From Paenibacillus sp. MAHUQ-63 (GTDB lineage: Bacteria; Bacillota; Bacilli; Paenibacillales; NBRC-103111), in the NCBI RefSeq assembly GCF_028765165.1, contig NZ_JARADB010000012.1, forward strand, positions 1-64,000: a stretch of DNA of 64,000 nt. The letters are read 5' to 3'. The notes beneath the pieces are model-generated. The model was not told where the DNA came from. It made no database searches and saw only the letters and a program-made list of their open reading frames with translations. The position numbers and the translations under genes are program-made. Below are positions 16,453 through 25,329 of this stretch, one piece after another (positions within the stretch are counted from its first letter, which is position 1; every line of letters begins with the position of its first letter).

Positions 16453-16482
16453 TTGACAGTACTTTAATAGACTATGTATGAT
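16453..16482 (+). promoter_or_regulatory. Promoter of the lacI-type gene
   Basis: TTGACA at 16453-16458, an 18-nt spacer, and TATGAT at 16477-16482. The operator copy starts 4 nt after the -10 box, across the expected start site, so the repressor should limit its own synthesis. Confidence 0.75.
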
Positions 16483-16485
16483 AAC

Positions 16486-16502
16486 ATCATAAACGCGCGT
16501 TT
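16486..16502 (+). promoter_or_regulatory. LacI operator copy 2
   Basis: ATCATAAACGCGCGTTT. It is the most symmetric copy (AAACGCGCGTTT is a perfect 12-nt palindrome) and lies directly after the -10 box of the regulator gene. Confidence 0.88.
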
Positions 16503-16522
16503 ACGAAAGAGGTCAATCATCC

Positions 16523-17563
16523 ATGAGAAACTCTAAGATCAAGAGTGAGGAGATAGCCCGAATTGCCGGGGTGTCCAGAAGTACAGTTAGCAGGGTAATC
16601 AACAATTATTCGAATGTACCGGCCGAAACACGGGACCGCGTCATGAAAGTGATCCAGGATTATAATTATGTTCCTTCCGTATCTGCCCAAGTGCTGGCGG
16701 GTAAACGTGTCCGCACGATAGGACTGTTTCTTAACGAACCCGGCAATGTTTCCGGCGATGTCCTAACGAACATGCTGCTTGTCAGCGTGATCGAGAATGC
16801 TTCGGAGAAGGGCTATTATACACTGGCACATATTATTCGTGATATCGAGAATGCAGATACGAAGAAAAGTGTCAAAGAAATTTTCATTCAAAACAGGATC
16901 GATGGAGGCATCTTCATCGGAACAGCGATCAAAGAACCGCTCATCGAGGAATTGGTCGCGGAAGGATACATTGTCGGCGTCTTTGACCAGAAGCATATGG
17001 ATAACCCGCAACCCAATCGGATTGTCGCCAATTTTAACAATGATTCAGGTATGAAGCAGGCTGTCGCGTATTTGCACGGACTTGGCCATACCCAAATTGG
17101 TATTATCAATGGGGATATGAAGCGCTTATCCGGTCCAACGAAATACGAAGGCTTCCAGAAAGCGATGAGCATGTGCAATCTGCAGATTAACCCGGACTGG
17201 GTACTGTCGGGCGATTTCCATGAAAGAAGCGGCTATGAAGCCATTCATACGCTTTTGCGTAAACCGAACAGCCTGCCGACTGCCATTATCGCCGCCAATG
17301 ATTCCGTCGCTTTTGGCGCAATCCGTGCGCTTAAAGAGAATGGGCTAGAGGTACCCAAGGATATATCTATTCTCGGTTTCGACGATCACGTGTTAAGCGC
17401 CAAACATCATCCCGCCCTTACAACAATTCGCGTCGATTTCGGCGATATGCTGAAGCATTTGACGGCAGACGTGATCGCCAAAATAGAACGGGAAACGTCG
17501 GATATTAAAGAAATCACCATTGAGTGCAGCCTGGTTGTCAGAGACTCGTGCAGAAGGATCTAA
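16523..17563 (+). CDS. LacI-family transcriptional regulator
   Basis: 346 aa. The N-terminal helix-turn-helix (SEEIARIAGVSRSTVSRVINNYSNVPAETRDRVMKVI, residues about 7-45) with the hinge helix SVSAQVLAGKR is typical of LacI proteins. The periplasmic-binding-like core shows IDGGIFIGT, GHTQIGIING and the C-terminal AIIAANDSVAFGAIRALKENG followed by ISILGFDD. It very likely binds the 17-nt motif found before its own gene, before the left-going operon and before the transporter operon. The inducer is probably the imported sugar or an intermediate. AAAGAGGTCA lies before the ATG. Confidence 0.9.
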   Translation: MRNSKIKSEEIARIAGVSRSTVSRVINNYSNVPAETRDRVMKVIQDYNYVPSVSAQVLAGKRVRTIGLFLNEPGNVSGDVLTNMLLVSVIENASEKGYYTLAHIIRDIENADTKKSVKEIFIQNRIDGGIFIGTAIKEPLIEELVAEGYIVGVFDQKHMDNPQPNRIVANFNNDSGMKQAVAYLHGLGHTQIGIINGDMKRLSGPTKYEGFQKAMSMCNLQINPDWVLSGDFHERSGYEAIHTLLRKPNSLPTAIIAANDSVAFGAIRALKENGLEVPKDISILGFDDHVLSAKHHPALTTIRVDFGDMLKHLTADVIAKIERETSDIKEITIECSLVVRDSCRRI

Positions 17564-17576
17564 ATTTTTTTGTCGT

Positions 17577-17593
17577 ATCATAAACGCGCGTTC
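17577..17593 (+). promoter_or_regulatory. LacI operator copy 3
   Basis: ATCATAAACGCGCGTTC, identical to copy 1. It lies 14 nt after the lacI stop codon and 144 nt before the binding-protein start, so it can govern the long right-going operon. I see no clear consensus promoter next to it. Confidence 0.85.
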
Positions 17594-17737
17594 ACACATG
17601 TACATGCCAAGATCGATTGTATGAATAGCGCATGAATCATTCGGTTAGGTGTCCACCGCTTCAACAAACCCTTGGTGTTAAGCAGCGATAAAAGGCTGTG
17701 TCACAATAGCATTTAAAAGATAAGGGAGGAATTGCAA

Positions 17738-19423
17738 GTGAAAAAGAGGATCACCAAACGAGTTCTGCCCCCCGCTTTGGCCTTGCTTATGGTTCTAGGT
17801 ATTGCAGCATGCGAAAGCGCTCCCACAGCGTCCGATGCAGGTCAAACAGCCGCCGCTAGCGGAACCCCTAATAACACAGACCCTTCCGGAAAGTATGAAA
17901 AGCCGATAACGATGTCATGGGCCGTCCAAACCGCGGCCGCCTCCAAGCTTTTAGACAAGGAGACTTGGGAGGATAACCGCTGGAGCCGATTGATTAAAGA
18001 CAAGCTCAACATCGATCTCAAGGTTGCCTTCTCTGCGGACAGCAGTACGGACGCATACAAAAACAAGCTGAATGCCGTCATCGCTTCCGGCGAACTGCCG
18101 GATATATTCAAAACGCAGGACGCTAACGTTTTCTTGCAGCTGGCACAGAACGGACAGCTTGCCGATCTCACCGATGTCTTCAACAAATATGCCTCTGATT
18201 CACTGAAGGAATATCAGAAGAGATTCGCCGATTCATTCAAGGGCGCCACGATTGACGGCAAGCTCTACGCCATACCGCGTATGAACGACAACTTCCACGA
18301 AGCGCCATTTCTCTGGATTCGGGAAGACTGGCTGAAGAACACGAATTCGCAGCCTCCGAAGACCATTGAAGAAATGGTCGCTCTTGCCGAGAAGTTCGCT
18401 ACCGGTGACCCGGATGGGAACGGCATCAATGGGGACACTTACGGACTTGCTCTCAACAAGGATCTTATCCGACAAAATCACGGCAGCATTCTGGGGCTAG
18501 TCTCTGCATTTGGCGTTCCCGGACGTGACGAGAGTATGTTCTACCGCGACGAGAATGGCAAAATGACGTTTGCTTGGATCCAACCGAACATGAAGCAAGC
18601 GCTCTCTTTGTTGGCGGATATGTATAAGAAAGGCCTGATTAACAAGGAGTTTACCGCCAAAAATGAATCCGCGCTGGTTGAAGATATTACGAGCGGTAAG
18701 ATCGGCATGGCTTACGGCAGCAACTGGGGTACCTGGTACCCTTATAATAATGTTTACAAAAAGAGCGGTGTGATCGTACATCCTTACGCGATTCCCACAA
18801 AGGCCGGTATCGACTACAAGGTTGGTATCGAAAGCAACGCTGTCGGTCAGATGACGATGGTCAGTGCGGACTACAAAAATCCGGAAGCCGCCATCAAGAT
18901 TCTCAATCTGTACGATCAGACCGTCAATTACTCAACGAAGGAAGACTATCTGAACTACTGGTCGAATGAGCAGTATAGGCTATCTCCTATCTATATCGAT
19001 CAACCGGGCGAAGTTTACGCAGCCGATTTATTGAAAGCGTTTGACAAAGGCTCGTCTGACGGTCTCGCACCCGCTGCAAAGCCATTATACGATTATATTA
19101 AAGGCTTCGAGGACGGCTCACTTGCCAAAGACGACAATGCCTTCGGTACTTGGGGCCAGATGTCCAAATCCGGATCTCTGCCGATTGTATTGAACAAATA
19201 CATGCCTGAGAAGGCGATTGTTCAGAGTATCCTGGGTATCGAGAGACCGGAAGTCTGGCTGACGAACGTTGCCTCGCTCGATACGCTTACGATCACGTCC
19301 TTTACCGATATCATTACCGGCACGAAGCCAGTCGATTCTTTCGACACCTTCGTCCAGCAGTGGCTGAAGGCGGGCGGTCAGAAAACGCTCGACGAGCTAG
19401 ACAAGATGTATCCGGCCAAATAG
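17738..19423 (+). CDS. Extracellular sugar-binding lipoprotein of the LacI cluster
   Basis: 561 aa from GTG 17738, with TAAGGGAGGA at good spacing. The lipoprotein signal ends at Cys25 (GIAAC) after a basic N-terminus (KKRITKR). The large family-1 binding protein features are present: FLWIREDWLKNTNSQPPKTIEEMV, the DPDGNGINGDTYG loop, KNPEAAIKILNLYD, and the C-terminal DTFVQQWLKAGGQKTLDELDKMY. It is the receptor for the importer formed with the next two permeases. The gene opens the right-going operon behind operator copy 3. Confidence 0.88.
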   Translation: MKKRITKRVLPPALALLMVLGIAACESAPTASDAGQTAAASGTPNNTDPSGKYEKPITMSWAVQTAAASKLLDKETWEDNRWSRLIKDKLNIDLKVAFSADSSTDAYKNKLNAVIASGELPDIFKTQDANVFLQLAQNGQLADLTDVFNKYASDSLKEYQKRFADSFKGATIDGKLYAIPRMNDNFHEAPFLWIREDWLKNTNSQPPKTIEEMVALAEKFATGDPDGNGINGDTYGLALNKDLIRQNHGSILGLVSAFGVPGRDESMFYRDENGKMTFAWIQPNMKQALSLLADMYKKGLINKEFTAKNESALVEDITSGKIGMAYGSNWGTWYPYNNVYKKSGVIVHPYAIPTKAGIDYKVGIESNAVGQMTMVSADYKNPEAAIKILNLYDQTVNYSTKEDYLNYWSNEQYRLSPIYIDQPGEVYAADLLKAFDKGSSDGLAPAAKPLYDYIKGFEDGSLAKDDNAFGTWGQMSKSGSLPIVLNKYMPEKAIVQSILGIERPEVWLTNVASLDTLTITSFTDIITGTKPVDSFDTFVQQWLKAGGQKTLDELDKMYPAK

Positions 19424-19440
19424 TTTCGTGCACTTCCAAG

Positions 19441-19473
19441 GGCTGCGGCGGGGGATTCCCGCCGTAGTTATTT
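19441..19473 (+). terminator. Attenuating hairpin after the binding-protein gene
   Basis: CTGCGGCGGG pairs with CCCGCCGTAG (one G-T pair), followed by TTATTT. It lies between binding protein and permease, a usual place for reducing downstream expression. Confidence 0.6.
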
Positions 19474-19504
19474 AGCCGATTCATTGACAGGAGGCGGTGT
19501 CCTT

Positions 19505-20422
19505 ATGCTTGGCAGTCTGAAACGGAAAGATAGGTTGGTCAGAGAGCTTCCCTTGTATTTGATGCTGCTCCCCGCGGTTGCCCTGGTCGCTATCTACAGC
19601 TACGGTTCTATGGCCGGCGTTGTGATCGCATTTCAGAAATTTATTCCGGCCAGAGGTTTGTTCGGAGACCAGAGATGGGTAGGTTTTCAAAACTTCGTTA
19701 CGTTGTTCTCCATGCCCAATATATGGCCGGTTATTCGTAATACGGTCGTTATTGCTTTGTGCAAAATGGTTGCAGGCATCATTGTTCCGGTCGTGTTCGC
19801 TCTATTGCTCAACGAACTTAGAGGTATTTTGACTAAGCGCATTTTCCAGACGATGGTCTATTTACCGCATTTCCTATCGTGGGTCATCTTATCCGGCATC
19901 CTTATTAATCTTCTGTCCCCGAGAGAGGGGATTGTCAACATACTCCTAACCAAATTGGGGATGGAGCCCGTCTTTTTCCTCGGCAATCCGAGCGTGTTTC
20001 CGGCCACGATGGTCGTTAGCGATATCTGGAAGACCTTCGGATTCGGATCGGTGATTTACTTGGCAGCCCTTACGAGTATAGATCCTGCGCTTTATGAAGC
20101 GGCAGTTATCGATGGAGCCAATCGTTGGCGGCAAACATGGCACATCACTCTGCCGGGCATTTCATCAATGGTTGTTCTGATGAGCGTGTTGGGGCTCGCC
20201 AATATCCTGAATGGCGGCTTCGATCAAATCTATAATTTGTATAGTCCTGTCGTCTACTCGACCGGTGATATTTTGGATACCTTTGTGTTCCGGCTTGGGA
20301 TTGAACAGGCACAATATTCACTTTCCACTGCTGCAGGCTTGTTTAAATCGGGGGTATCGCTCGTATTTATCGTGGTGTCTTACTATTTGGCTGACAAATT
20401 AACCGGATATCGAGTGTTCTAA
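19505..20422 (+). CDS. Carbohydrate ABC transporter permease, LplB type
   Basis: 305 aa from ATG 19505 (AGGAGG at 10 nt); the longer TTG-started frame would overlap that site. Six membrane segments are visible, the first with YLMLLPAVALVAIYSYGSMAG. The EAA loop is LYEAAVIDGANRWRQTWHITLPG. The block LANILNGGFDQIYNLYSPVVYSTGDILDTFVFR is typical of the permeases that pair with YtcP-like partners. It sits between the binding-protein gene and the second permease. Confidence 0.9.
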   Translation: MLGSLKRKDRLVRELPLYLMLLPAVALVAIYSYGSMAGVVIAFQKFIPARGLFGDQRWVGFQNFVTLFSMPNIWPVIRNTVVIALCKMVAGIIVPVVFALLLNELRGILTKRIFQTMVYLPHFLSWVILSGILINLLSPREGIVNILLTKLGMEPVFFLGNPSVFPATMVVSDIWKTFGFGSVIYLAALTSIDPALYEAAVIDGANRWRQTWHITLPGISSMVVLMSVLGLANILNGGFDQIYNLYSPVVYSTGDILDTFVFRLGIEQAQYSLSTAAGLFKSGVSLVFIVVSYYLADKLTGYRVF

Positions 20423-20435
20423 CGGAGGACAGACA

Positions 20436-21335
20436 ATGAAGATTAAGGTCTCATTATCTCGTAAAATTTTCCTGGTGAGCAATACGGTTTTTCTGCTTAT
20501 GGTTGCATTCGTATGTATAGCCCCATTTATCAACCTGTTGGCGGTGTCTTTCTCCGACAAAACAGCCGTCGCTGCAGGAGAGGTTACCTTTTATCCTGTC
20601 GGCTTTACAACGATCTCGTATGAGTTTATTACGAACAACTCGAAGTTCTTCATGTCTCTTGTCGTTTCTCTTAAACGGACGGCGATTGGCGTACCGATCA
20701 ATCTGCTATTAATCGTATTGACGGCATATCCGCTCTCCAAAACGACAACGGATTTCAGGGCACGGAATCTATTCTCATGGTTCTTTGTAATCACCATACT
20801 TTTCAACGCCGGTTTAATACCAACCTATATGGTGGTCAAGAGCACCGGGTTGATGAATTCCATCTGGGCGTTAGTCTTGCCGGGCGCGCTTCCCGTATTC
20901 AGTATGTTAGTCGTGATGAACTATATGAGAAGTCTGCCGAAGGAATTGCTGGAGGCGTCCTATATCGACGGCGCCAGTCATATCCAGACGCTGATAAGAG
21001 TCGTGCTGCCAGTCTCAGCGCCTACGATCGCTACCGTCACCCTTTTCTCGTTCGTAGACCATTGGAACAGCTGGTTTGACGGCATGATTTATATGAACCA
21101 AATAGAAAATTACCCTTTACAGACATACTTGCAAACGGTAGTTGTGAACCCGGAGGAGTTTATCCGTAACAACACCGATCTTAGCGGCAATTTATCTAAA
21201 TATTTATCTATGGTAAGTGCCCGGACCACAGGCGCTGCTCAAATGTTCTTAGCGATGATACCGATTCTGTGTATTTATCCGTACCTGCAAAAGTATTTCA
21301 CAACAGGACTTGTGATGGGCAGCGTAAAAGAATGA
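20436..21335 (+). CDS. Carbohydrate ABC transporter permease, YtcP/AraQ type
   Basis: 299 aa, 13 nt after the previous gene with ACGGAGGA upstream. Six helices, the GLIPTYMVVKSTGLMNSIWALVLPGALPVF block, the EAA loop (LLEASYIDGASHIQTLIRVVLPV), and the end motif YPYLQKYFTTGLVMGSVKE mark the second permease. It forms the import channel with 19505-20422. Confidence 0.9.
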   Translation: MKIKVSLSRKIFLVSNTVFLLMVAFVCIAPFINLLAVSFSDKTAVAAGEVTFYPVGFTTISYEFITNNSKFFMSLVVSLKRTAIGVPINLLLIVLTAYPLSKTTTDFRARNLFSWFFVITILFNAGLIPTYMVVKSTGLMNSIWALVLPGALPVFSMLVVMNYMRSLPKELLEASYIDGASHIQTLIRVVLPVSAPTIATVTLFSFVDHWNSWFDGMIYMNQIENYPLQTYLQTVVVNPEEFIRNNTDLSGNLSKYLSMVSARTTGAAQMFLAMIPILCIYPYLQKYFTTGLVMGSVKE

Positions 21336-21354
21336 GGCAGGGAGAGGTGGAAGC

Positions 21355-22263
21355 ATGAAGATATTCGTAACCGGGGGTACTGGTTTTATTGGCTCCTATG
21401 TGGTTAAGGAACTGCTAACATATGGACATGAGATTACCCTCTTAGCCAGGAATGTGAACAAAATATCGGGCTTCTTGGACCATGGTCAAATCCGCTTTGT
21501 GGCGGGAGCCATGGATGACGTCCATGCAATCGCTGCAGGACTTGCGGGGCAAGATGCGTGCATCCATATCGCGCTGGCGTGGCCGGAACAGGGCAGGATC
21601 GCCGATGAAATGTTAATCAATGAAACATTGCCTTCGGTTCGCCTGTTCCAGATGGCGGCGGAAGCGGGAGTTAAGAAGATGATTTATACCTCTTCCATCG
21701 CCAGCTTCGGCTCGGCGCCTAACGATGATAGGGGTTATACAAGGCCAAGTAGTTATTATGGTGCCACCAAGGCCGCGACGGAAGCTTATCTCATGGCTAT
21801 CGCCACGCAAAATAACATTCAGGCGAATGTTATACGGCCGGGTTATACGTTTGGCAACCCCTGCGTAGAGGGCGGGCCCCTCTATCCAGATCGCAAAATC
21901 GTAAATATGGTCAGGAGTGCCCTCCGAAACGAATCCATGTCCTTCATTAAGAATGACGGTACACAATTCATCTGGGCGGGAGACCTTGCCAAAGTATATG
22001 CCGCGTTGCTCCATGCCGATGAGCTGGATCGGGGCTATTATACCGCCGTGAGCACGGAATACCGTACATGGGCCCAAATCGCGCAAATGGCTGTGGACCT
22101 CCTCGGGTCCCAAAGCCAAATCCAACTTGTTGACAAGGGACGGCCTGAACCTCAGGGCATACCCATCGACGTTACGCAAATCAAGAATACGTTTGGGTTT
22201 GCTTTCAAGGCCGATGCGTACATGAAGGAGCACCTTCAGTACCTAAGCACGTTGGAATGGTAA
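21355..22263 (+). CDS. NAD(P)-dependent epimerase/dehydratase-like protein (extended SDR)
   Basis: 302 aa. The Rossmann motif TGGTGFIGSYV occupies residues 7-17. The catalytic Tyr-x3-Lys is YYGATKAATEAYL, with the preceding Ser block YTSSIASFGS. This is the fold of nucleotide-sugar epimerases, dihydroflavonol reductases and uronate dehydrogenases. The order after a sugar importer, and the following enolase-family and SDR genes, suggest oxidation or reduction of a free or keto sugar rather than a nucleotide sugar (inference). AGGGAGAGGTGG precedes the ATG, and the gap to the permease is 19 nt. Confidence 0.82.
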   Translation: MKIFVTGGTGFIGSYVVKELLTYGHEITLLARNVNKISGFLDHGQIRFVAGAMDDVHAIAAGLAGQDACIHIALAWPEQGRIADEMLINETLPSVRLFQMAAEAGVKKMIYTSSIASFGSAPNDDRGYTRPSSYYGATKAATEAYLMAIATQNNIQANVIRPGYTFGNPCVEGGPLYPDRKIVNMVRSALRNESMSFIKNDGTQFIWAGDLAKVYAALLHADELDRGYYTAVSTEYRTWAQIAQMAVDLLGSQSQIQLVDKGRPEPQGIPIDVTQIKNTFGFAFKADAYMKEHLQYLSTLEW

Positions 22264-22325
22264 TCCATTAGCCGCCGAACAGCTGAAGGTGCTGGCCTGT
22301 CCATTTTCATTGAGGGAGTGACTGT

Positions 22326-23726
22326 ATGACGGATCCATATGAGTCAACTTTAGACCGCGTCAATACCTATTCAAGACCGTCCGAACTTAGAATTACAGAC
22401 ATGCGTTTTGTAGATTTGGCAGGAGCACCGATGCATTGCACACTCGTAAAAATTTACACAAACCAAGGTATAACGGGCATTGGGGAACTGAGGGATTTTG
22501 GCAGCCGCACGTATGCGGCCATGCTGAAAGGCCGATTGCTAGGTGAGAATCCGTGCAATGTAGATAAATTGTTTCGCAGGCTCAAACAGTTCATGGGCAC
22601 CGGGAGACAAGCCGGAGGCGTAGCCGGCATCGAAATCGCCTTATGGGATCTCGCCGGTAAAGCTTACGGTGTGCCCGTTTACCAGATGCTCGGCGGGAAA
22701 TTCCGAGATGAAGTTCGTGTTTATTGCGATCTAGGGGTGAATACGCCAGGGCTGCCAGGTGACGGCTATTCGATGGGCAAGCGCTTGAAGAAGTTCGCTG
22801 ACGAACAAGGCTTCACCATGGTCAAGGCGGTGCTCGGCGTAGAGAGTCTGCAAGATCTTTATCCGCACGAAGAGTTAATATCCGCCCCTGGCAGCGAGGT
22901 GGAGAATTATCTGAAGGCTTCACGATATAATTTCGATTTTATTAAAAACCGCAGGCATACGCCCTATGGACCGGAGTTTCAACAGCGTAACCGGGCTTAT
23001 GACACGGTCAATACGCAGTCTCCGTATACCATGTTCCGAATGACGGAACGCGGTTTGGACCGGTATGAAGAGGAGGTTGCGCATATGCGTGAAATCCTTG
23101 GATATAAAATGCCATTAGCGATAGATCACCTGGGCTATTTAAATTTCGAAGACGCCGTACGGCTGTTGCGCCGGCTTGAGAAATATAATCTACTATGGGC
23201 AGAAGATATGCTGCCTTGCACCTACACGGAGGAATATAAGCGGCTTAGCCAGTTAACCTCGACGCCACTGGCTACCGGTGAGGATTTATCGACATTGGAA
23301 AGCTTCGAGGATTTGATTATGAACAGGGCCGTGCCTATTATCCATCCTGACATTTGTTCTTCGGGCATTTACGAAACGAAGAAAATAGGTGATTTGGCTC
23401 AACGATATCATGTAGCCATGGCCATGCATATGTGTGAGACGCCTGTGGCGGCACTGGCTACAGCACACATGGGTGTAGCCACGGAGAATTTTATCGCCAC
23501 CGAGTTCAATGCACCTGATGTTCCATGGTGGAACGATATCATAACAGGTTATGGCGGAAATGTAATTCAGAACGGATTTATCCGTGTGTCGGATAAGCCT
23601 GGGCTTGGCTTCGACGATATTAACGATGAAGTCATCAAGGACCATTTGATGCCGGGGTTTCCCGATATGTGGGCTTCTACCGATCAGTGGAACACTGAGT
23701 ATGCTAACGATCGTTTATTTAGCTGA
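22326..23726 (+). CDS. Enolase-superfamily (mandelate racemase/sugar acid dehydratase) protein
   Basis: 466 aa, slightly longer than the usual 380-420. The capping N-terminal domain is followed by a modified TIM barrel. The metal ligands appear to be Asp267 (AIDHLG), Glu293 (WAEDM) and Glu319 (TGEDL). The candidate catalytic residues are Lys167 (MVKAV) on one side and His368 (MHMCETP) on the other. This arrangement fits acid-sugar dehydratases or racemases that remove the alpha-proton of a carboxylate. The first Lys of the usual K-x-K pair is replaced (VKAV), so specificity is open. It is central to the LacI operon; a sugar acid produced by the neighbouring oxidoreductases is a plausible substrate. 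Confidence 0.83.
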   Translation: MTDPYESTLDRVNTYSRPSELRITDMRFVDLAGAPMHCTLVKIYTNQGITGIGELRDFGSRTYAAMLKGRLLGENPCNVDKLFRRLKQFMGTGRQAGGVAGIEIALWDLAGKAYGVPVYQMLGGKFRDEVRVYCDLGVNTPGLPGDGYSMGKRLKKFADEQGFTMVKAVLGVESLQDLYPHEELISAPGSEVENYLKASRYNFDFIKNRRHTPYGPEFQQRNRAYDTVNTQSPYTMFRMTERGLDRYEEEVAHMREILGYKMPLAIDHLGYLNFEDAVRLLRRLEKYNLLWAEDMLPCTYTEEYKRLSQLTSTPLATGEDLSTLESFEDLIMNRAVPIIHPDICSSGIYETKKIGDLAQRYHVAMAMHMCETPVAALATAHMGVATENFIATEFNAPDVPWWNDIITGYGGNVIQNGFIRVSDKPGLGFDDINDEVIKDHLMPGFPDMWASTDQWNTEYANDRLFS

Positions 23727-23758
23727 TCACCATGTTGCCTTTTAAGGAGGAGATGTAA

Positions 23759-24457
23759 ATGAATATTGTGATTACCGGGTCGAATCGCGGTCTCGGCTGC
23801 GAGCTGACTCTTGCTGCCGTACAGAGAGGTCACAAGGTAATAGCCGGAATTCGCTCACTGGAACTCGAGGGGAAATTAGTAGAGCTGATCGACCGTTACC
23901 CCGGTCAAATCGAAGCCGTCGAGCTTGATGTAGGCCGTGAAGACACGATAGCCCGCTTAGCGGAGAAGCTGAAGGAAGAGCGGCGGCCGGTCGATGCGAT
24001 CATTAATAACGCCGGCATTTTGCTCGGCAGAGGCGTTGCACTGGAACAATTACCGATGGAAGACGTCGTCCGGTCCTTCGAGATTAATTTGTTCGGTCCA
24101 ATGATGGTTATCAAGCACTTGCTTCCGCTCATGCCTGATGGGGGCACACGGGCCGTCCTTAACATTTCATCGGAAGCAGGCAGTATAACCAACGCGTACG
24201 GAGGAGACTATCCTTATGCGATATCCAAAACCGCGATCAACATGTTCTCCAAGCAGTTGAAACAGTATGTGAAAGGGAGAGGAATCCGTGTTTACGCCAT
24301 CCACCCGGGTTGGATCCGAACAGACATGGGGGGAGAGAAGGCGCCAGGGGACCCTGCCGAAAACGCCAATCATATCGTCGATATTCTGGAGATGAAGACA
24401 GACGTAGATCCTGAAAGCTTCTTTATTAACTATAAAGGGGAGCCGATGCCTATTTGA
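23759..24457 (+). CDS. Short-chain dehydrogenase/reductase
   Basis: 232 aa classical SDR. The cofactor motif TGSNRGLG (residues 6-13), the NNAGILLGRG block, the catalytic Ser in NISSEAGS and Tyr153-x3-Lys157 are all present, followed by the family's IHPGWIRTDMGG. AAGGAGG precedes the ATG. The tail IDILEMKTDVDPESFFINYKGEPMPI is typical of carbonyl reductase-like SDRs. It may reduce or oxidise a keto intermediate of the cluster's sugar. The gap to the enolase-family gene is 32 nt. Confidence 0.86.
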   Translation: MNIVITGSNRGLGCELTLAAVQRGHKVIAGIRSLELEGKLVELIDRYPGQIEAVELDVGREDTIARLAEKLKEERRPVDAIINNAGILLGRGVALEQLPMEDVVRSFEINLFGPMMVIKHLLPLMPDGGTRAVLNISSEAGSITNAYGGDYPYAISKTAINMFSKQLKQYVKGRGIRVYAIHPGWIRTDMGGEKAPGDPAENANHIVDILEMKTDVDPESFFINYKGEPMPI

Positions 24458-24514
24458 TCCTTATTTGGCCCTATCTACAAGGAATGGCTATTCACATTTC
24501 AAGGGGGAAATCAA

Positions 24515-25297
24515 ATGCCTGACTTTTCAGTTGGATCCTGGTCTTTCCATGCGCTGTATAATTCGGGGAGAATGAGTCTGTTCGGCTATTTGGAGAGCAT
24601 GAAGTACCGTTATCGACTTCGTTCGGCGGATATTTGGAACGGTATGATGCTTTCGACGGAGGATGACTATATTCAGAAAGTCAAGGATACGTTAGATGAA
24701 GAAGGAGTAACCGTCGCCAACCTCGCCGTGGACGCTGCCGATGTCTGGCATGACGATCCTGACGTTCGCGAGCATAACCATCAGAAAGCGCTCCTGTATC
24801 TGGCTATTGCGCGTCGGTGGGGAGTCCAATCGCTGCGGATCGATATGGGGGGGATGACGGCAGACATGACGGAAGAGCAGATTGAGTGTTGCGTGAACCG
24901 ATACAGGGAATACGCCCAATATGCCCATGATTATGGCTTTCGGGTGGGTCCGCAAACGCATCAGCCGGCAGCCCAGTCACCTCGAAACCTTGTGCGGATT
25001 GCGAATGAAATTGCCGCGCCAGGGTTTGGCATTGTTCTCAATGTTAACCGCTGGCTCACGGACCAGGAAATCGGTGATGAGATGGTAGCCCCTTTCACCA
25101 TCCATGCCCAGTTTGATCGAGCTTTTGTGGATTTTACGGGAACCGAGCTGCTTCACAAAGTACAGCTTCTGTGTCAAGCTGGATATCGGGGATGTTGGTC
25201 GCTTGAGTTCCGTGGCGGCGCCGATGAATACTTGGAAGTTGAGCGCGATTTGCTGACCATACGACAAGCCGTAAGGCTGGCGACTCGTCAAGATTAG
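24515..25297 (+). CDS. Second sugar isomerase/epimerase-like TIM-barrel protein
   Basis: 260 aa with AAGGGGG upstream of the ATG. The xylose-isomerase-like AP-endonuclease-2 fold is recognisable from the opening VGSWSFH strand, the central [14 protein letters not shown], the [21 protein letters not shown] strand, [10 protein letters not shown] and the C-terminal [10 protein letters not shown]. The usual Glu at the second metal position is replaced by a QTH segment, and the Asp of the canonical barrel is Asn (VLNVN). The metal site may therefore differ from that of the paralogue at 15480-16313. It could be an isomerase or a keto-glycoside lyase partner; the reaction is unknown. Confidence 0.78.
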   Translation: MPDFSVGSWSFHALYNSGRMSLFGYLESMKYRYRLRSADIWNGMMLSTEDDYIQKVKDTLDEEGVTVANLAVDAADVWHDDPDVREHNHQKALLYLAIARRWGVQSLRIDMGGMTADMTEEQIECCVNRYREYAQYAHDYGFRVGPQTHQPAAQSPRNLVRIANEIAAPGFGIVLNVNRWLTDQEIGDEMVAPFTIHAQFDRAFVDFTGTELLHKVQLLCQAGYRGCWSLEFRGGADEYLEVERDLLTIRQAVRLATRQD

Positions 25298-25329
25298 AGT
25301 TGCTGATGATTAGGAGGGAGAATCAAACC

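Noticed and set aside
21613-22233. 206-aa minus-strand frame inside the extended SDR gene
   Set aside because: Long only because of codon bias on the coding strand; Arg-rich sequence without domain or start signals.
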